DNA from: Chloroflexota bacterium
GTDB lineage: Bacteria > Chloroflexota > UBA6077 > FW602-bin22 > CADDYW01
DNA length: 64,000 nt
Assembly: GCA_021324795.1 (NCBI GenBank)
Contig: JAJPIK010000094.1
Span: 1 to 64,000, forward strand
Direction of reading: 5' to 3'
Shown here: positions 53,159-61,839 of the stretch, piece after piece
How the letters are laid out: each line of letters begins with the position of its first letter
Position numbering within the stretch: the first letter of the stretch is position 1
The notes under the pieces: generated by a model
What the model was told of the DNA's origin: nothing
Database searches by the model: none
What the model saw: the letters and a program-made list of their open reading frames with translations, nothing else
Translations under genes and position numbers: made by a program

Positions 53159-53974
53159 TTAGTCGACGACGAAAGCAGAGCGCGCGGCGCCGCCCTCCGC
53201 GAGCGCACGATCGCCTGCCCATCGAGCGCGCATGCTCGTGCGAATGTCTTCGGCTCCCTGGTTGATGTGCCGGAGCATCTCCTGTCGGGCGCACTCGGCG
53301 TCGCCCGCTTCAATCGCAGCAAAGATCGCCACGTGCCCTTGGATGGATTCTGCCCGTCGGGGCGGGCGGCCACCATGGATGTGCCGCGCGGCTTGGAACA
53401 GGGTCGCGATTGTCCAGACCATCTGGCGCAGGACGAGATTGCCCGAGGCGTTGAAGATGGCTTCATGGAAGCGCAGGTCGAGGGTGGAGAGATCCTTCAC
53501 ATTATCCGAGGCGAGGGCTGCGCGCATGGCGGTAATGATCTGACGCAGCGTCTCGACGTCGTCGACCGAGCGCCGGACCGCGGCAAGACCGGCGGCTTCG
53601 ACTTCGATCAGGCGCCGCACGTCGAGCAATTGAGTCAGCAGGTTTTCGTCATGGCCCACCTCGAGGCGATTGATTAGGATCAGCGGGTCCAAATGGTCCC
53701 AGGCGTCGACGGGCTGAACGTACACGCCACTACCATGCTTCACCATGATGAGGCCTTTTGATCCTAGCAGGCGAATTGCCTCACGAATTACAGTGCGACT
53801 GACCTCAAACTGCTCGGCGAGCTCTGACTCGGTGGGCAGCGTACTCCCTGGCGCCCACCATCCCTGGACGATGCGCCGGGTCAGCTCCTCGACGACCTGC
53901 GCATGCAGGCGCGGACGATCAACCGCGCGCAGCCGGGTCTCCTCTCGGGGTGATATTGGAGGACGATCGCTCAC
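53159..53974 (-). CDS. GntR/FadR-family transcriptional regulator
   Basis: 271 residues. Winged HTH: RRIVQGWWAPGSTLPTESELAEQFEVSRTVIREAIRLLGSKGLIMVKHGSGVYV; then an all-alpha FCD effector domain (LDVRRLIEVEAAGLA, LDLRFHEAIFNASGN, GHVAIFAAIEAGD) with metal-binding Asp/His residues typical of sugar-acid-responsive members such as UxuR/ExuR. It is the first gene of the operon and probably its repressor. TCATATGA (about 53989-53996) just upstream is a possible palindromic operator. Confidence 0.9.
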   Translation of the reverse strand: MSDRPPISPREETRLRAVDRPRLHAQVVEELTRRIVQGWWAPGSTLPTESELAEQFEVSRTVIREAIRLLGSKGLIMVKHGSGVYVQPVDAWDHLDPLILINRLEVGHDENLLTQLLDVRRLIEVEAAGLAAVRRSVDDVETLRQIITAMRAALASDNVKDLSTLDLRFHEAIFNASGNLVLRQMVWTIATLFQAARHIHGGRPPRRAESIQGHVAIFAAIEAGDAECARQEMLRHINQGAEDIRTSMRARWAGDRALAEGGAARSAFVVD

Positions 53975-54158
53975 TAATTACTCCCGAGTCATATGATCAC
54001 TGAATCACTCAGACACAGGGTGACTGGGGGCAGTCTATCAAATCGGCAAGGCATCATCAACAGGCTTCAAGATTATCCCGTGCCCGCGGATCTTGGATAG
54101 CTCGCCGCGACCGTGTTATCCTTCTGGGCAATTATTCCGGACAGGAGGAAGATCCAAC

Positions 54159-54923
54159 GTGGACCAGCAGATCCAATCACAGTTCGGCGCGGTCGCCCGA
54201 AACTATATCCACAGTCCGGTGCACGCCTACGGGCCGGACCTGGCCGAGCTAGTCGAGGCAATCGGGGCGCGAGGCGATGAGGTGGTGCTCGACTTGGGAA
54301 CAGGTGTCGGCCATACCGCCTTCGCGGTGGCTCCCCGGGTTCGCGCGGTCGTCGGCATCGATCTGACCAGCGAGATGATCGAAATCGCCCGCGAGCAGGC
54401 GGCAGAGCGCAAGATCGTGAACGTTCGCTTTCTTCGCGGCGACGTCAGCGAGCTCCCCTTTCCGGATGCCAGCTTCGACGTGGCTACCTCCCGTTACAGC
54501 GCCCACCACTACCATCAGCCTAGGCAGGTTGTCCGCGAGCTCGCCCGGGTGCTGCGGCCCGGTGGGCGTTTCGTTCTCGTCGACACGATCTCGCCGGAGG
54601 AGCCGTCGTTCGATACGTTTATCAACGCCGTCGAACTGCTGCGCGACCGTTCCCACGTCCGCGACTATCGCGTGTCCGAATGGCAGGCGATGCTCTCCCA
54701 AGCGGGCTTTAGCTCCGAGGTGCTCAAGCGCTGGGATCTGCGACAGAACTTCGACGATTGGGTCAAGCGGATGCGAACGCCAGAGGTCGCGGTGACCATG
54801 CTGCGCAGCCTCTTGCTCGAAGCACCGGAGGAGATTCGACGGATCTTCGGAGTAGAGATCGAAGAGGGGAAGCTCTTTTTCTTTCTCAAGCGGGCAATGA
54901 TCGTCGGGCAGCGCGGCGGGTAA
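54159..54923 (+). CDS. Class I SAM-dependent methyltransferase (UbiE/UPF-type)
   Basis: 254 residues from GTG 54159 (GGAGGAAG upstream). Motif I VVLDLGTGVGHTAF, motif II VVGIDLTSEMIEIA, PFPDASFDVATSRYSAHHYHQP and RVLRPGGRFVLVD are the standard small-molecule methyltransferase signature of the UbiE/MenG-like group. The acceptor is unknown. Divergent from the gntR gene, sharing an approximately 180-base spacer. Confidence 0.9.
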   Translation: MDQQIQSQFGAVARNYIHSPVHAYGPDLAELVEAIGARGDEVVLDLGTGVGHTAFAVAPRVRAVVGIDLTSEMIEIAREQAAERKIVNVRFLRGDVSELPFPDASFDVATSRYSAHHYHQPRQVVRELARVLRPGGRFVLVDTISPEEPSFDTFINAVELLRDRSHVRDYRVSEWQAMLSQAGFSSEVLKRWDLRQNFDDWVKRMRTPEVAVTMLRSLLLEAPEEIRRIFGVEIEEGKLFFFLKRAMIVGQRGG

Positions 54924-55082
54924 GAGGGCTTCTTCTTGCGCCAATGACTGTCTTTGCACGCGAGGGATGTTCTTCCTCGTTCACCGTCGCCCAATCCGTT
55001 ACATCTGCTGATGGCCTGATCGCAGCCGGCCGCCTTTCGGGCGTATAATCTGGCCAAGAGGCTGACGAAAGGATGGCAAGCC

Positions 55083-55634
55083 ATGAATGACACGTCCGCG
55101 ACGACGGAAGTCGCGACCCTGGGGGGTGGTTGTTTTTGGTGTTTGGAAGCAGTCTACGACGAGCTGAAAGGGGTGGAGTCGGTCGAGTCCGGCTACGCCG
55201 GCGGCAAAGTGGCGAACCCGAGCTACGAAGACGTTTGCTCTGGGCGGACCGGTCACGCCGAGGTAGTTCAGATCACCTTCAATCCGCGGGAGATCTCTTT
55301 CAAGGATTTGCTCGACGTCTTTTTCACCATCCATGATCCCACGACCCTGAACCGGCAAGGCTACGACGTGGGTACCCAGTACCGCTCGATCATTCTCTAC
55401 CATAGCCCAGGACAGAAGGCGATTGCCGAGCAGACGATCAAGGATCTCGATGCTGCTAAGATCTGGGGCAAGCCGATCGTCACCCAGCTCGAGCCATTCA
55501 CCGCTTTCTACCCGGCCGAGAGCTATCACCAAGAGTATTTTCAAAAGAATCCCTATCAACCCTACTGCCAGGCGATCGTCGCGCCCAAGGTCGCGAAGGC
55601 CCGGCAGAAATTCCTGAGCAAGTTGAAGAAGTAG
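55083..55634 (+). CDS. msrA: Peptide methionine (S)-S-oxide reductase MsrA
   Basis: 183 residues. Active-site GGGCFWC with nucleophile Cys17 and neighbouring Cys20; GYAGG, YEDVCSGRTGHAEVVQITF, FFTIHDPTTLNRQGYDVGTQYRS and FYPAESYHQEYF are all MsrA hallmarks. Repairs oxidised methionine with thioredoxin as donor. A TATAAT lies at 55044-55049. The Cys codon of the active site is TGT (not TGA), so this one is not a selenoprotein. Confidence 0.96.
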   Translation: MNDTSATTEVATLGGGCFWCLEAVYDELKGVESVESGYAGGKVANPSYEDVCSGRTGHAEVVQITFNPREISFKDLLDVFFTIHDPTTLNRQGYDVGTQYRSIILYHSPGQKAIAEQTIKDLDAAKIWGKPIVTQLEPFTAFYPAESYHQEYFQKNPYQPYCQAIVAPKVAKARQKFLSKLKK

Positions 55635-55729
55635 GGGCCTATCCGGGGCCGATGGGGTCGCGAGCACCTGCCCGTTCGTGTTCACGCGTTGAATCTCCTT
55701 TGCAACGGTCAGATGAGTTGTCACGGGAT

Positions 55730-55930
55730 CGGCTCCTCGCCAGCACCGGAGACATCGGTGGCAAGGTAGCCAAAGCCGCGGTCCGCTCGACTCACCTCGA
55801 TGTCATGGACGGTGGGCGGTACCTGGCCGTCTTCCTCTATCCGCAGGGCCACGGCGCCTTCAGTATTGCCAGCGCCCGTGACATGATGGACGTCGAACGG
55901 CGTCGCTATCAGCGGACGCGAGAAGGGTGA
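55730..55930 (+). pseudogene. Possible BrnT-type toxin remnant
   Basis: The last third of an open frame reads DGGRYLAVFLYPQGHGAFSI followed by ASARDMMDVERRRYQ, resembling the C-terminal ISARDMTxxERRRY signature of BrnT-family ribonuclease toxins. The N-terminal half has no similarity that I can see, and there is no BrnA gene downstream. Low-confidence family call. Confidence 0.4.
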
Positions 55931-56076
55931 AAGAGCAGAGGGCGCAACATAAAGATACTCGTGATGGATTCTCGCGCAACTATGCTCTCCACGCGGGGTA
56001 CAGACGTGTTGTATGCGAAGAAAACAGGTGGATAAATTACTGAGGCGGAAATCTCCTGCCGAAAACCTGTAACAAG

Positions 56077-56085
56077 TGATACAAT
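56077..56085 (+). promoter_or_regulatory. Extended -10 element before the Ldh2-type dehydrogenase gene
   Basis: TGATACAAT, i.e. an extended -10 (TGnTACAAT), about 43 bases before the start codon; no clear -35. Confidence 0.4.
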
Positions 56086-56127
56086 CACGGAACCCATCAG
56101 GCGAAACTTCAGTCGAGGGAGGACGTG

Positions 56128-57153
56128 ATGATCCAATTCACCGCCGACGAGCTTCGGGACACCGCGACCAGGATCTTTCGCGCGGCCGGGGCGGACCCGG
56201 AGCCAACCGCGATTCTCGTCAATCACCTGATCGACGCGAATCTGGCCGGTCACGATTCACACGGTGTCATCCGCATCCCCGCCTACATTCAGGCGATCCT
56301 CAGGGGCCAGATCCAGCCGAACGCGCGGCCGTCGATTATTCAGGAGACACCGGTGTCGGCGCTGGTCGACGGCAACTGGGCCTTTGGCCAGATCTCGGCG
56401 CGCTATGGAATCGACGTGGCGATTGCCAAGGCGAAGGCCCAGGGCGTCGCGGTCGTCGGCGTCGTGCGCTGCAACCACATCGGGCGACTCGGCACCTATT
56501 CGACCCTCGCTGCTAAGCAAGGCGTCGTTGCGATGGTGACGATCGGCAGTATCGGGAACAGCACCGCGCCATTCGGGGGCCGCAAAGGCGCCTTTGGCAC
56601 CAATCCGTTCTCTTTCGGCTTCCCGGCCGGCGACCGACCGGACGTGATGGTCGATTTCGCGACCTCGGCGATTGCCGGGGGCAAGGTCCAGGTCGCGCGC
56701 GCCAAGCACGAGCCGGTGCCGCCGGGCTCGCTGCTGGACAAGAACGGCCAGCCAACGACTGATCCCAACGCCTACTTTGACGGCGGCATGCTACTGCCTT
56801 TCGGCGGTCATAAGGGCTCGGCCCTGGCGACTCTCTCGGTGCTCCTCTCGCACGTCCTGACCGGCGCCTACAACTTCACCGACAAAACGAGCCTGACCGG
56901 CACGTTCATGCTGGCGATCGACGCTGGCCTGTTCCGCGATCGCGCGGCGGTCGAAGCAGACGCCGACCGGGTCCTCGGCAAAATCAAGGACGTTCCCCCG
57001 GCCCCCGGCTTCGACGAGGTACTGGTCCCCGGCGAGCCGGAGGTTCGCACTGCCGAGCGACGGCTGAAGGAAGGCATTCCGGTCGCCGAGGATACCTGGG
57101 CCGAGATCGTCGCCGCGGCTCAGAGCGTGGGGGTAACGCTCGAGAAGAAGTAA
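56128..57153 (+). CDS. Malate/L-lactate dehydrogenase family (Ldh2/YlbC-type) oxidoreductase
   Basis: 341 residues from ATG 56128 (GGGAGG five bases upstream; GTG 56125 adjacent). Family marks: DANLAGHDSHGVIRIPAY with the catalytic His, the NAD-binding GRKGAFGTNPFSFGFP, MVDFATSAIAGGKVQVA, and LLPFGGHKGSAL. Enzymes of this fold reduce or oxidise 2-keto/hydroxy acids, including ureidoglycolate and 2,3-diketo-gulonate. In this context it may handle a keto sugar acid. Ends one base before the convergent Gfo/Idh gene. Confidence 0.88.
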   Translation: MIQFTADELRDTATRIFRAAGADPEPTAILVNHLIDANLAGHDSHGVIRIPAYIQAILRGQIQPNARPSIIQETPVSALVDGNWAFGQISARYGIDVAIAKAKAQGVAVVGVVRCNHIGRLGTYSTLAAKQGVVAMVTIGSIGNSTAPFGGRKGAFGTNPFSFGFPAGDRPDVMVDFATSAIAGGKVQVARAKHEPVPPGSLLDKNGQPTTDPNAYFDGGMLLPFGGHKGSALATLSVLLSHVLTGAYNFTDKTSLTGTFMLAIDAGLFRDRAAVEADADRVLGKIKDVPPAPGFDEVLVPGEPEVRTAERRLKEGIPVAEDTWAEIVAAAQSVGVTLEKK

Positions 57154-58155
57154 TCAGCTAATCTCACCGGTCGCCCTCAACAGCGTTTCTTGTACCAGGA
57201 TCTCGTGGTCCAGGCTGCGATCAGGCGGCTGTTTGCCATCGAGGGTGGCGAGAAACGCGACGAGCTCGCGCTCGTAGAGTGCCTGGCGCGGCTGGGGAGC
57301 GAGTGGGACCGGCTGCTGGCCGGCCTGGTAGCCGCCCCGGGCCTCGTCAAGGCAGAGCCAGAGGGCGGGAGCGGGCTCGAATGGCTCCATGATCGCCGAG
57401 CCCCGGGTCCCGTAGACCTCGAACCGGCGCGCCATCGGCCGCGCTTCCATCGCCGCGATGTCGACGAAGGCCATCGCCCGGTCAAACGCGAAGACGCCCA
57501 GGGTGTTGTCCGAGAAGGCCGGGACACTGGGCGTGGCGTCGTTGCGGAAGAACGACTGAACTCGCCGCGGCCGGCCGCAGAGCCAGACGACTTGATCAAG
57601 CATGTGCCCAGCGAGATCATAAAATATCCCACCGCGGTGTCGGCTGATCACCTCGCGGCCGTTGCGCCCATGGACCGGAATCCAGGTGGACATGTGGGCG
57701 CGCACCGCGAAGACGTCGCCCAGCAGCCCCGACTTCACCCAATCGGCGATCTGACAAAATCCCTCGTGATAGCGAAACATGTAGCCCATCTGAATCAAGA
57801 GCGAGCCAGCGCGGGCCCGGGCGACCAGGTTTTCAAAGCTCGGCCAATCGTCTCCAGCCGGCTTGTCGTACCAGAGGTGCTTGCCCGCGTCAATTGCCTC
57901 GCTGGCCATGGCCAAGCTTTCGCTGTTCTGCCCTTCGATCGCGATCGCCACGATCCTTCGATCTTCGAGCATCTCCGCGCTCGACCGGTACCAGTGAACC
58001 CCCTGATACGCCTCGCTGCGCTCGGCCTCGGCCCGGGCAGCCGGATCCGGTTCGTAGATTCCGACCAACGTCGTGTTCGGATTCGTCTGGATGGCCCGCG
58101 CCTTCCCCGCCGCGTGGCCATGCTTGGTGCCATATTGCCCCATCAAGATCGGCAT
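57154..58155 (-). CDS. Gfo/Idh/MocA-family oxidoreductase
   Basis: 333 residues from ATG 58155 (GGAGGAAG upstream). The Rossmann part starts MGQYGTKHGHAAGKARAI, an atypical dinucleotide loop in place of GxGxxG; the conserved Lys-Pro is in LWYDKPAGDDW, and the barrel-side DLAGHMLDQVVWL supplies the catalytic Asp/His. The second domain carries FEVYGTRGSAIMEP. Such enzymes oxidise sugars or inositols with NAD(P). The altered nucleotide motif leaves cofactor use uncertain. Confidence 0.85.
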   Translation of the reverse strand: MPILMGQYGTKHGHAAGKARAIQTNPNTTLVGIYEPDPAARAEAERSEAYQGVHWYRSSAEMLEDRRIVAIAIEGQNSESLAMASEAIDAGKHLWYDKPAGDDWPSFENLVARARAGSLLIQMGYMFRYHEGFCQIADWVKSGLLGDVFAVRAHMSTWIPVHGRNGREVISRHRGGIFYDLAGHMLDQVVWLCGRPRRVQSFFRNDATPSVPAFSDNTLGVFAFDRAMAFVDIAAMEARPMARRFEVYGTRGSAIMEPFEPAPALWLCLDEARGGYQAGQQPVPLAPQPRQALYERELVAFLATLDGKQPPDRSLDHEILVQETLLRATGEIS

Positions 58156-58607
58156 TGGATTCTTCCTCCTTGTCCTTATTTCGGCGTGCTTCGTCGAGAA
58201 GGGGCCCTCCTTCTACCGTTTACGTGTAGGCGCTTACCTTCTCGATCTCCTCGGCCTCGGGAAGGACCTGGATCGCCAGGCCGTACTCGCCGCGTGGGAG
58301 GTGGCGAATGGCCGCACCGCCTCCGCGATCTCCGCGTTCGAACGGTCGTGCGGGCAGCGAGTAAGCGCAACAACTGGCCGATTCACGACATCTTCCTAAG
58401 CTCTCGTTGGTCAGAGCCATTGTAGCAGAGTCGCGGTCGAGGCGCCTGGGCCCTCTCCCACTACAGCATCTGCTAGATCGGTGACGTCATGCCCCTCGCT
58501 CCCACGCCGGTTCCCCCGACTGTCCGAATGTGCTAACCTAAGCATAGCCCTGGCCGCCGACAGCATTGGCAGGCAGCCCTCAACTTTAAGCAGTGGAGGA
58601 TTCACTC
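58156..58607. other. Gene-poor spacer with one doubtful minus-strand ORF
   Basis: A minus-strand frame at 58220-58420 ends GEYGLAIQVLPEAEEIEKVS, which reads like a real protein end, but its N-terminal half is Arg/Cys-rich and no ribosome site or family is evident; it may be a decayed gene. No promoter for the downstream NHL gene could be assigned with confidence. Confidence 0.35.
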
Positions 58608-59486
58608 ATGGCAACGCAGGCGTCCAATCCGACCCGCGAGTACGTCTACGATCCTTCCTGGGGGAAGCTTCCCGAAGGCCTGACCGACTGGGCCTACGTT
58701 CCCGCCGTCGCGGTCGATTCGCAGGACCGTGTCTTTGTCAACCAGCGCGGCTCGCCCTCGGTGATCGTTTACAGTCGAGACGGCGAGATCCTGACGACCT
58801 GGGGGGACCAATTTGCCAAGGGAGCGCACGGCCTGACTATCCGTCAAGAAGAGGACGGTGAATACCTTTACTTCGTCGACGTCGCCCGCCACTGCGTCGT
58901 CAAGACGACGTTGGAAGGGCGCGAGCTCTGGACGTTGGGCGAGCCCGGACGCGTCGGCGCACCGGGTGAGCCATTCAACCGGCCGACGAGCATCTCGTTC
59001 ACCCCCGAGGGCGACTTCTACGTTTCCGATGGCTACGGCAACCGCCGGGTGCACCACTTCGATCCGCGGCTTCGCCTGATCCGTTCCTGGGGCGAACAAG
59101 GAAGCGGGCCCGGTCAGTTTAGCCTGGTCCACCACGTCTGGTTTGACACGCGGGGCGGCCAGCGCCGGGTCTTGGTGACCGACCGCGAGAACAACCGGAT
59201 CCAGGTCTTCACCCCCGAGGGCGAGTTCGTCAAGGAGTTGACCGACCTGAATCGCCCGGACAATATCTGGGTTGACCAGGAAGGCTACATGTACGTCACC
59301 GAGCTTGGCGCCGGCCTGGCGATCCTCGATACCAACGACCGGTTCGTCCAACGATTGCCCGGCGGCGAGGGTCGCGAACCGGGGAAAATCCTCAAGCCAC
59401 ACGGGATCTGGGGTGATTCCCAGGGCTCGCTCTACATCGGGGAAGTCGAAGAGGGCCACCGCATTCAGAAGTTCGTCCGGAAGTAG
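58608..59486 (+). CDS. NHL-repeat six-bladed beta-propeller protein
   Basis: 292 residues from ATG 58608 (GGAGG upstream in the GTGGAGG that also offers an earlier start). Repeats of the NHL type: VAVDSQDRVFVNQRGSPSVIVY, SISFTPEGDFYVSDGYGNRRVHHF, VLVTDRENNRIQVFTPEGEFV, IWVDQEGYMYVTELGAGLAI. This resembles the peptidylglycine alpha-amidating-lyase-like propellers found in many soil bacteria. No signal peptide. Possibly a lactonase/hydrolase or a binding scaffold. Confidence 0.83.
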   Translation: MATQASNPTREYVYDPSWGKLPEGLTDWAYVPAVAVDSQDRVFVNQRGSPSVIVYSRDGEILTTWGDQFAKGAHGLTIRQEEDGEYLYFVDVARHCVVKTTLEGRELWTLGEPGRVGAPGEPFNRPTSISFTPEGDFYVSDGYGNRRVHHFDPRLRLIRSWGEQGSGPGQFSLVHHVWFDTRGGQRRVLVTDRENNRIQVFTPEGEFVKELTDLNRPDNIWVDQEGYMYVTELGAGLAILDTNDRFVQRLPGGEGREPGKILKPHGIWGDSQGSLYIGEVEEGHRIQKFVRK

Positions 59487-59525
59487 ACACTTGACGAGTG
59501 TCGACGGCTGAGACAGGGAGGAAAG

Positions 59526-60239
59526 ATGGCAACTTTCGTGATCGTCCACGGCGCCTGGGGGGGCGCATGGTCCTGGAACAAGTACGTCGTGCCGATGCTC
59601 CGGAAGGCGGGCCACGACGTTTTCCCGGTTACCTTGACCGGCTTGGGCGAGCGCGCCCACCTCGGAACCCCGGAGACCGACCTCGATACTCACATTCAGG
59701 ACGTCTGCAACGTCCTTTTCTATGAGGACCTGCACGATGTGATCCTGGCCGGCCACAGCTATGGCGGCATGGTCATCACCGGCGTCGCCGACCGGATGCC
59801 CGAGCGACTTTCCCAGCTCGTCTACCTCGACGCGGCGGTGCCCTCGGACGGTCAGTCGCTCGCTGACGGTTGGCCCCCGGAGCGGCGTCAGGAATTGCTC
59901 GAGCGCGCCCAGCGCGACCCCAACGGCTGGCGCATGACTCGCCAGGCCCAGCCCCCGAATCCGCCCGAGATTGCCGATTGGGCGCTGGCCCGGCGGGTAG
60001 ACCAGCCGTTGAAGACGTTCCTCCAGCCGATTCGACTGACCCGTGGCGAAACCACCCTGCCACGCGCCTTCGTCTATTGCTCGGCGGACAAAGAACCGGG
60101 CAGTCCGAACGCCGAGCGTGCTCAGCGGATCAAAGCCGACCCGCGCTGGCGCTACTTCGAGCTGCCGACGTTGCACAACCTGATGTACCACATGCCGAAG
60201 GAGACGGTTGAGATCCTGATTAGCTTGGCGGACAGGTAG
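59526..60239 (+). CDS. Alpha/beta hydrolase (EstC/salicylate-esterase-like)
   Basis: 237 residues. FVIVHGAWGGAWSWNKYVVPML is the oxyanion start, AGHSYGGMV the nucleophile elbow (Ser near 79), SADKEPGS the Asp region and LPTLHNLMYHMPKE the catalytic His. TLTGLGERAHL is shared with plant salicylate/methyl-ester hydrolases and bacterial EstC. Follows the NHL gene by 39 bases with GGGAGGAAAG upstream, so the two are likely co-transcribed. Confidence 0.87.
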   Translation: MATFVIVHGAWGGAWSWNKYVVPMLRKAGHDVFPVTLTGLGERAHLGTPETDLDTHIQDVCNVLFYEDLHDVILAGHSYGGMVITGVADRMPERLSQLVYLDAAVPSDGQSLADGWPPERRQELLERAQRDPNGWRMTRQAQPPNPPEIADWALARRVDQPLKTFLQPIRLTRGETTLPRAFVYCSADKEPGSPNAERAQRIKADPRWRYFELPTLHNLMYHMPKETVEILISLADR

Positions 60240-60337
60240 GGCTCGGGAAGGCAGGCACAGGAGCCTACCCCGACTTATGACTTACCCGACCTAGCAAATG
60301 CTGTAGGAGATAACCAGACGACTAACTGGGAGGAACA

Positions 60338-61555
60338 TTGCCCAAAATCACCGCGATTCGCTGCATTCGCACCCGGGCGAACGGAACCTGGACGATCGTT
60401 AAGGTGCTCACCGATCAGCCCGGACTTTATGGCATTGGCTCAGCGAGCGATCACTACCATACCCCATCGGTGATCGCCATGGTCGAGCAATCGCTGACCC
60501 CGCTTTTGATCGGACGGGACGCTAGCCAGATCGAAGACACCTGGCAGTCCACCTTGACGAGCGGCTACTGGCGCAACGATTCGATCCTCAACACCGCGCT
60601 AGCGGCGATCGACGTGGCGCTCTGGGACATCAAAGGGAAGGAAGCTGGCTTACCGGTCTATCAGCTTCTGGGGGGCGCTTGCCGCTCGGCCGTCCCCTGC
60701 TATGCCCACGCTGTCGGTAACACCCTCGACGAGCTCGTCGAGGATATCCGACGCTACCACGAGGAAGGCTGGCCGGTCATTCGCTGTCAGCTTGGGCCCT
60801 ACGGCGGGGGTGGTTTCGTTGACATAGCAAAAGCACGCCGTCCGGCCAACGCCTGGCCGCAGGAGCGTATCTTCGACGACGAGGCGTATCTCGAGAACAT
60901 CCCCCGAATGTTTGCCTATTTGCGGGAGAAGCTCGGCTTCGAGGTCAAGCTCACCCATGACGTCCACGAGCACCTGCATCCTCACAACGCGGTCACCCTG
61001 GCGAAGCTGCTCGAGCCCTATCGGCTCTTCTTCCTCGAAGATGCCCTCCCGCCGGAGCAAATCGCCTACTTTCGCTTGATGCGCCAGCAGTGCACCACGC
61101 CGCAGGCCATGGGGGAGCTGTTCATCAATCCCCACGAATGGCTTCCCTTGATCCAGGAGCGTTTGATTGACTACGTACGTTGTCGTGTCTCGAAGGTTGG
61201 CGGCATTACCGCGGCCCAGAAGATTGCCCACCTCTGCGAGTGGTACGGCGTCCACACTGCCTGGCAAGAAGGTGGAGACAACGATCCAGTCAACCTCACT
61301 GCTGCCATGCACGTCGACTTAAAAAGCTGGAACTTCGGCATCCAGGAAGAGAACCACTTCCGCCCCGAGGAGCTCGAGGTCTTCCCGAACTGCCCGAAGC
61401 TCGAGCGAGGCTACCTCTATCCTAACGACCTGCCCGGTCTAGGCATTGACGTCGATGAAGCCAAAGCCGCGGCCCTTTTGGATCCGGAAAAGGCGCACCG
61501 GTTCTTCTCGATGGCGGAAGATCGCCGCGCGGACGGAACAGTGGTTCGACCGTAG
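60338..61555 (+). CDS. ManD/RspA-like enolase-superfamily protein with altered active site
   Basis: 405 residues from TTG 60338 (GGAGG upstream). Overall length and motifs are those of the ManD group: Arg149 in VIRCQLG, Asp208-x-His210 in THDVHEHLHP, Glu234 (FLEDAL), Glu260 (MGELFINP), Arg283-x-x-Lys in RVSKVGGI. However the segment that is TAWHGPGD in mannonate dehydratases reads TAWQEGGDND, so its His is replaced by Gln310. A substrate other than D-mannonate, or low activity, is therefore likely. Last gene before the GntR regulator. Confidence 0.8.
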   Translation: MPKITAIRCIRTRANGTWTIVKVLTDQPGLYGIGSASDHYHTPSVIAMVEQSLTPLLIGRDASQIEDTWQSTLTSGYWRNDSILNTALAAIDVALWDIKGKEAGLPVYQLLGGACRSAVPCYAHAVGNTLDELVEDIRRYHEEGWPVIRCQLGPYGGGGFVDIAKARRPANAWPQERIFDDEAYLENIPRMFAYLREKLGFEVKLTHDVHEHLHPHNAVTLAKLLEPYRLFFLEDALPPEQIAYFRLMRQQCTTPQAMGELFINPHEWLPLIQERLIDYVRCRVSKVGGITAAQKIAHLCEWYGVHTAWQEGGDNDPVNLTAAMHVDLKSWNFGIQEENHFRPEELEVFPNCPKLERGYLYPNDLPGLGIDVDEAKAAALLDPEKAHRFFSMAEDRRADGTVVRP

Positions 61556-61722
61556 CAACGTAGCCCCCTTGCCGCGCCATTCCACTGCTAGATATTAGGC
61601 GAATAATATCTAGCATTGGGTCGTTCTCCTCATCGCGCTCGCCAGCCTGCCAACTTCGAGGATTGCAGATCCCCCATTCCCCACTTTCCAGGGCACACGG
61701 AACATTTGGACGTGATTGGATC
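61556..61722. other. Spacer after the ManD-like gene with a perfect palindrome
   Basis: Contains the 12-base-arm palindrome listed at 61586-61615; otherwise unremarkable sequence. Confidence 0.4.
61586..61615. promoter_or_regulatory. Perfect 12-base-arm palindrome
   Basis: TGCTAGATATTA (61586-61597), loop GGCGAA, TAATATCTAGCA (61604-61615), 31 bases after the ManD-like stop. It is AT-rich with no T-run, so an operator or mRNA-stabilising element is as likely as a terminator. Confidence 0.55.
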
Positions 61723-61751
61723 TTGACGACCAGGCGGCAATAGAGTATCCT
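61723..61751 (+). promoter_or_regulatory. Promoter of the second GntR regulator operon
   Basis: TTGACG (61723-61728), exactly 17 bases, TATCCT (61746-61751). Confidence 0.65.
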
Positions 61752-61760
61752 GGTCTCTGG

Positions 61761-61771
61761 TCGTCAGACGA
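61761..61771 (+). promoter_or_regulatory. FadR-type GntR operator
   Basis: TCGTCAGACGA matches the FadR-subfamily consensus TNGTNNNACNA and is embedded in the palindrome GTCGTCAGACGAC. It lies 9 bases after the -10 hexamer, over the probable transcription start, ideally placed for autorepression by the GntR-FCD protein encoded downstream. Confidence 0.6.
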
Positions 61772-61839
61772 CGTGCTATTGTCGACAGACTATTGTGGAC
61801 TAGCGACGCAAGCGTGGTCGATCTTAAGAGAGGTCGAGG

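Noticed and set aside
55083-55634. Possible selenoprotein MsrA
   Set aside because: The catalytic Cys codon is TGT; ordinary Cys form.
58602-60191. Minus-strand 529-codon frame over the NHL and hydrolase genes
   Set aside because: Spans two well-supported plus-strand genes and shows no family features; high-GC shadow.
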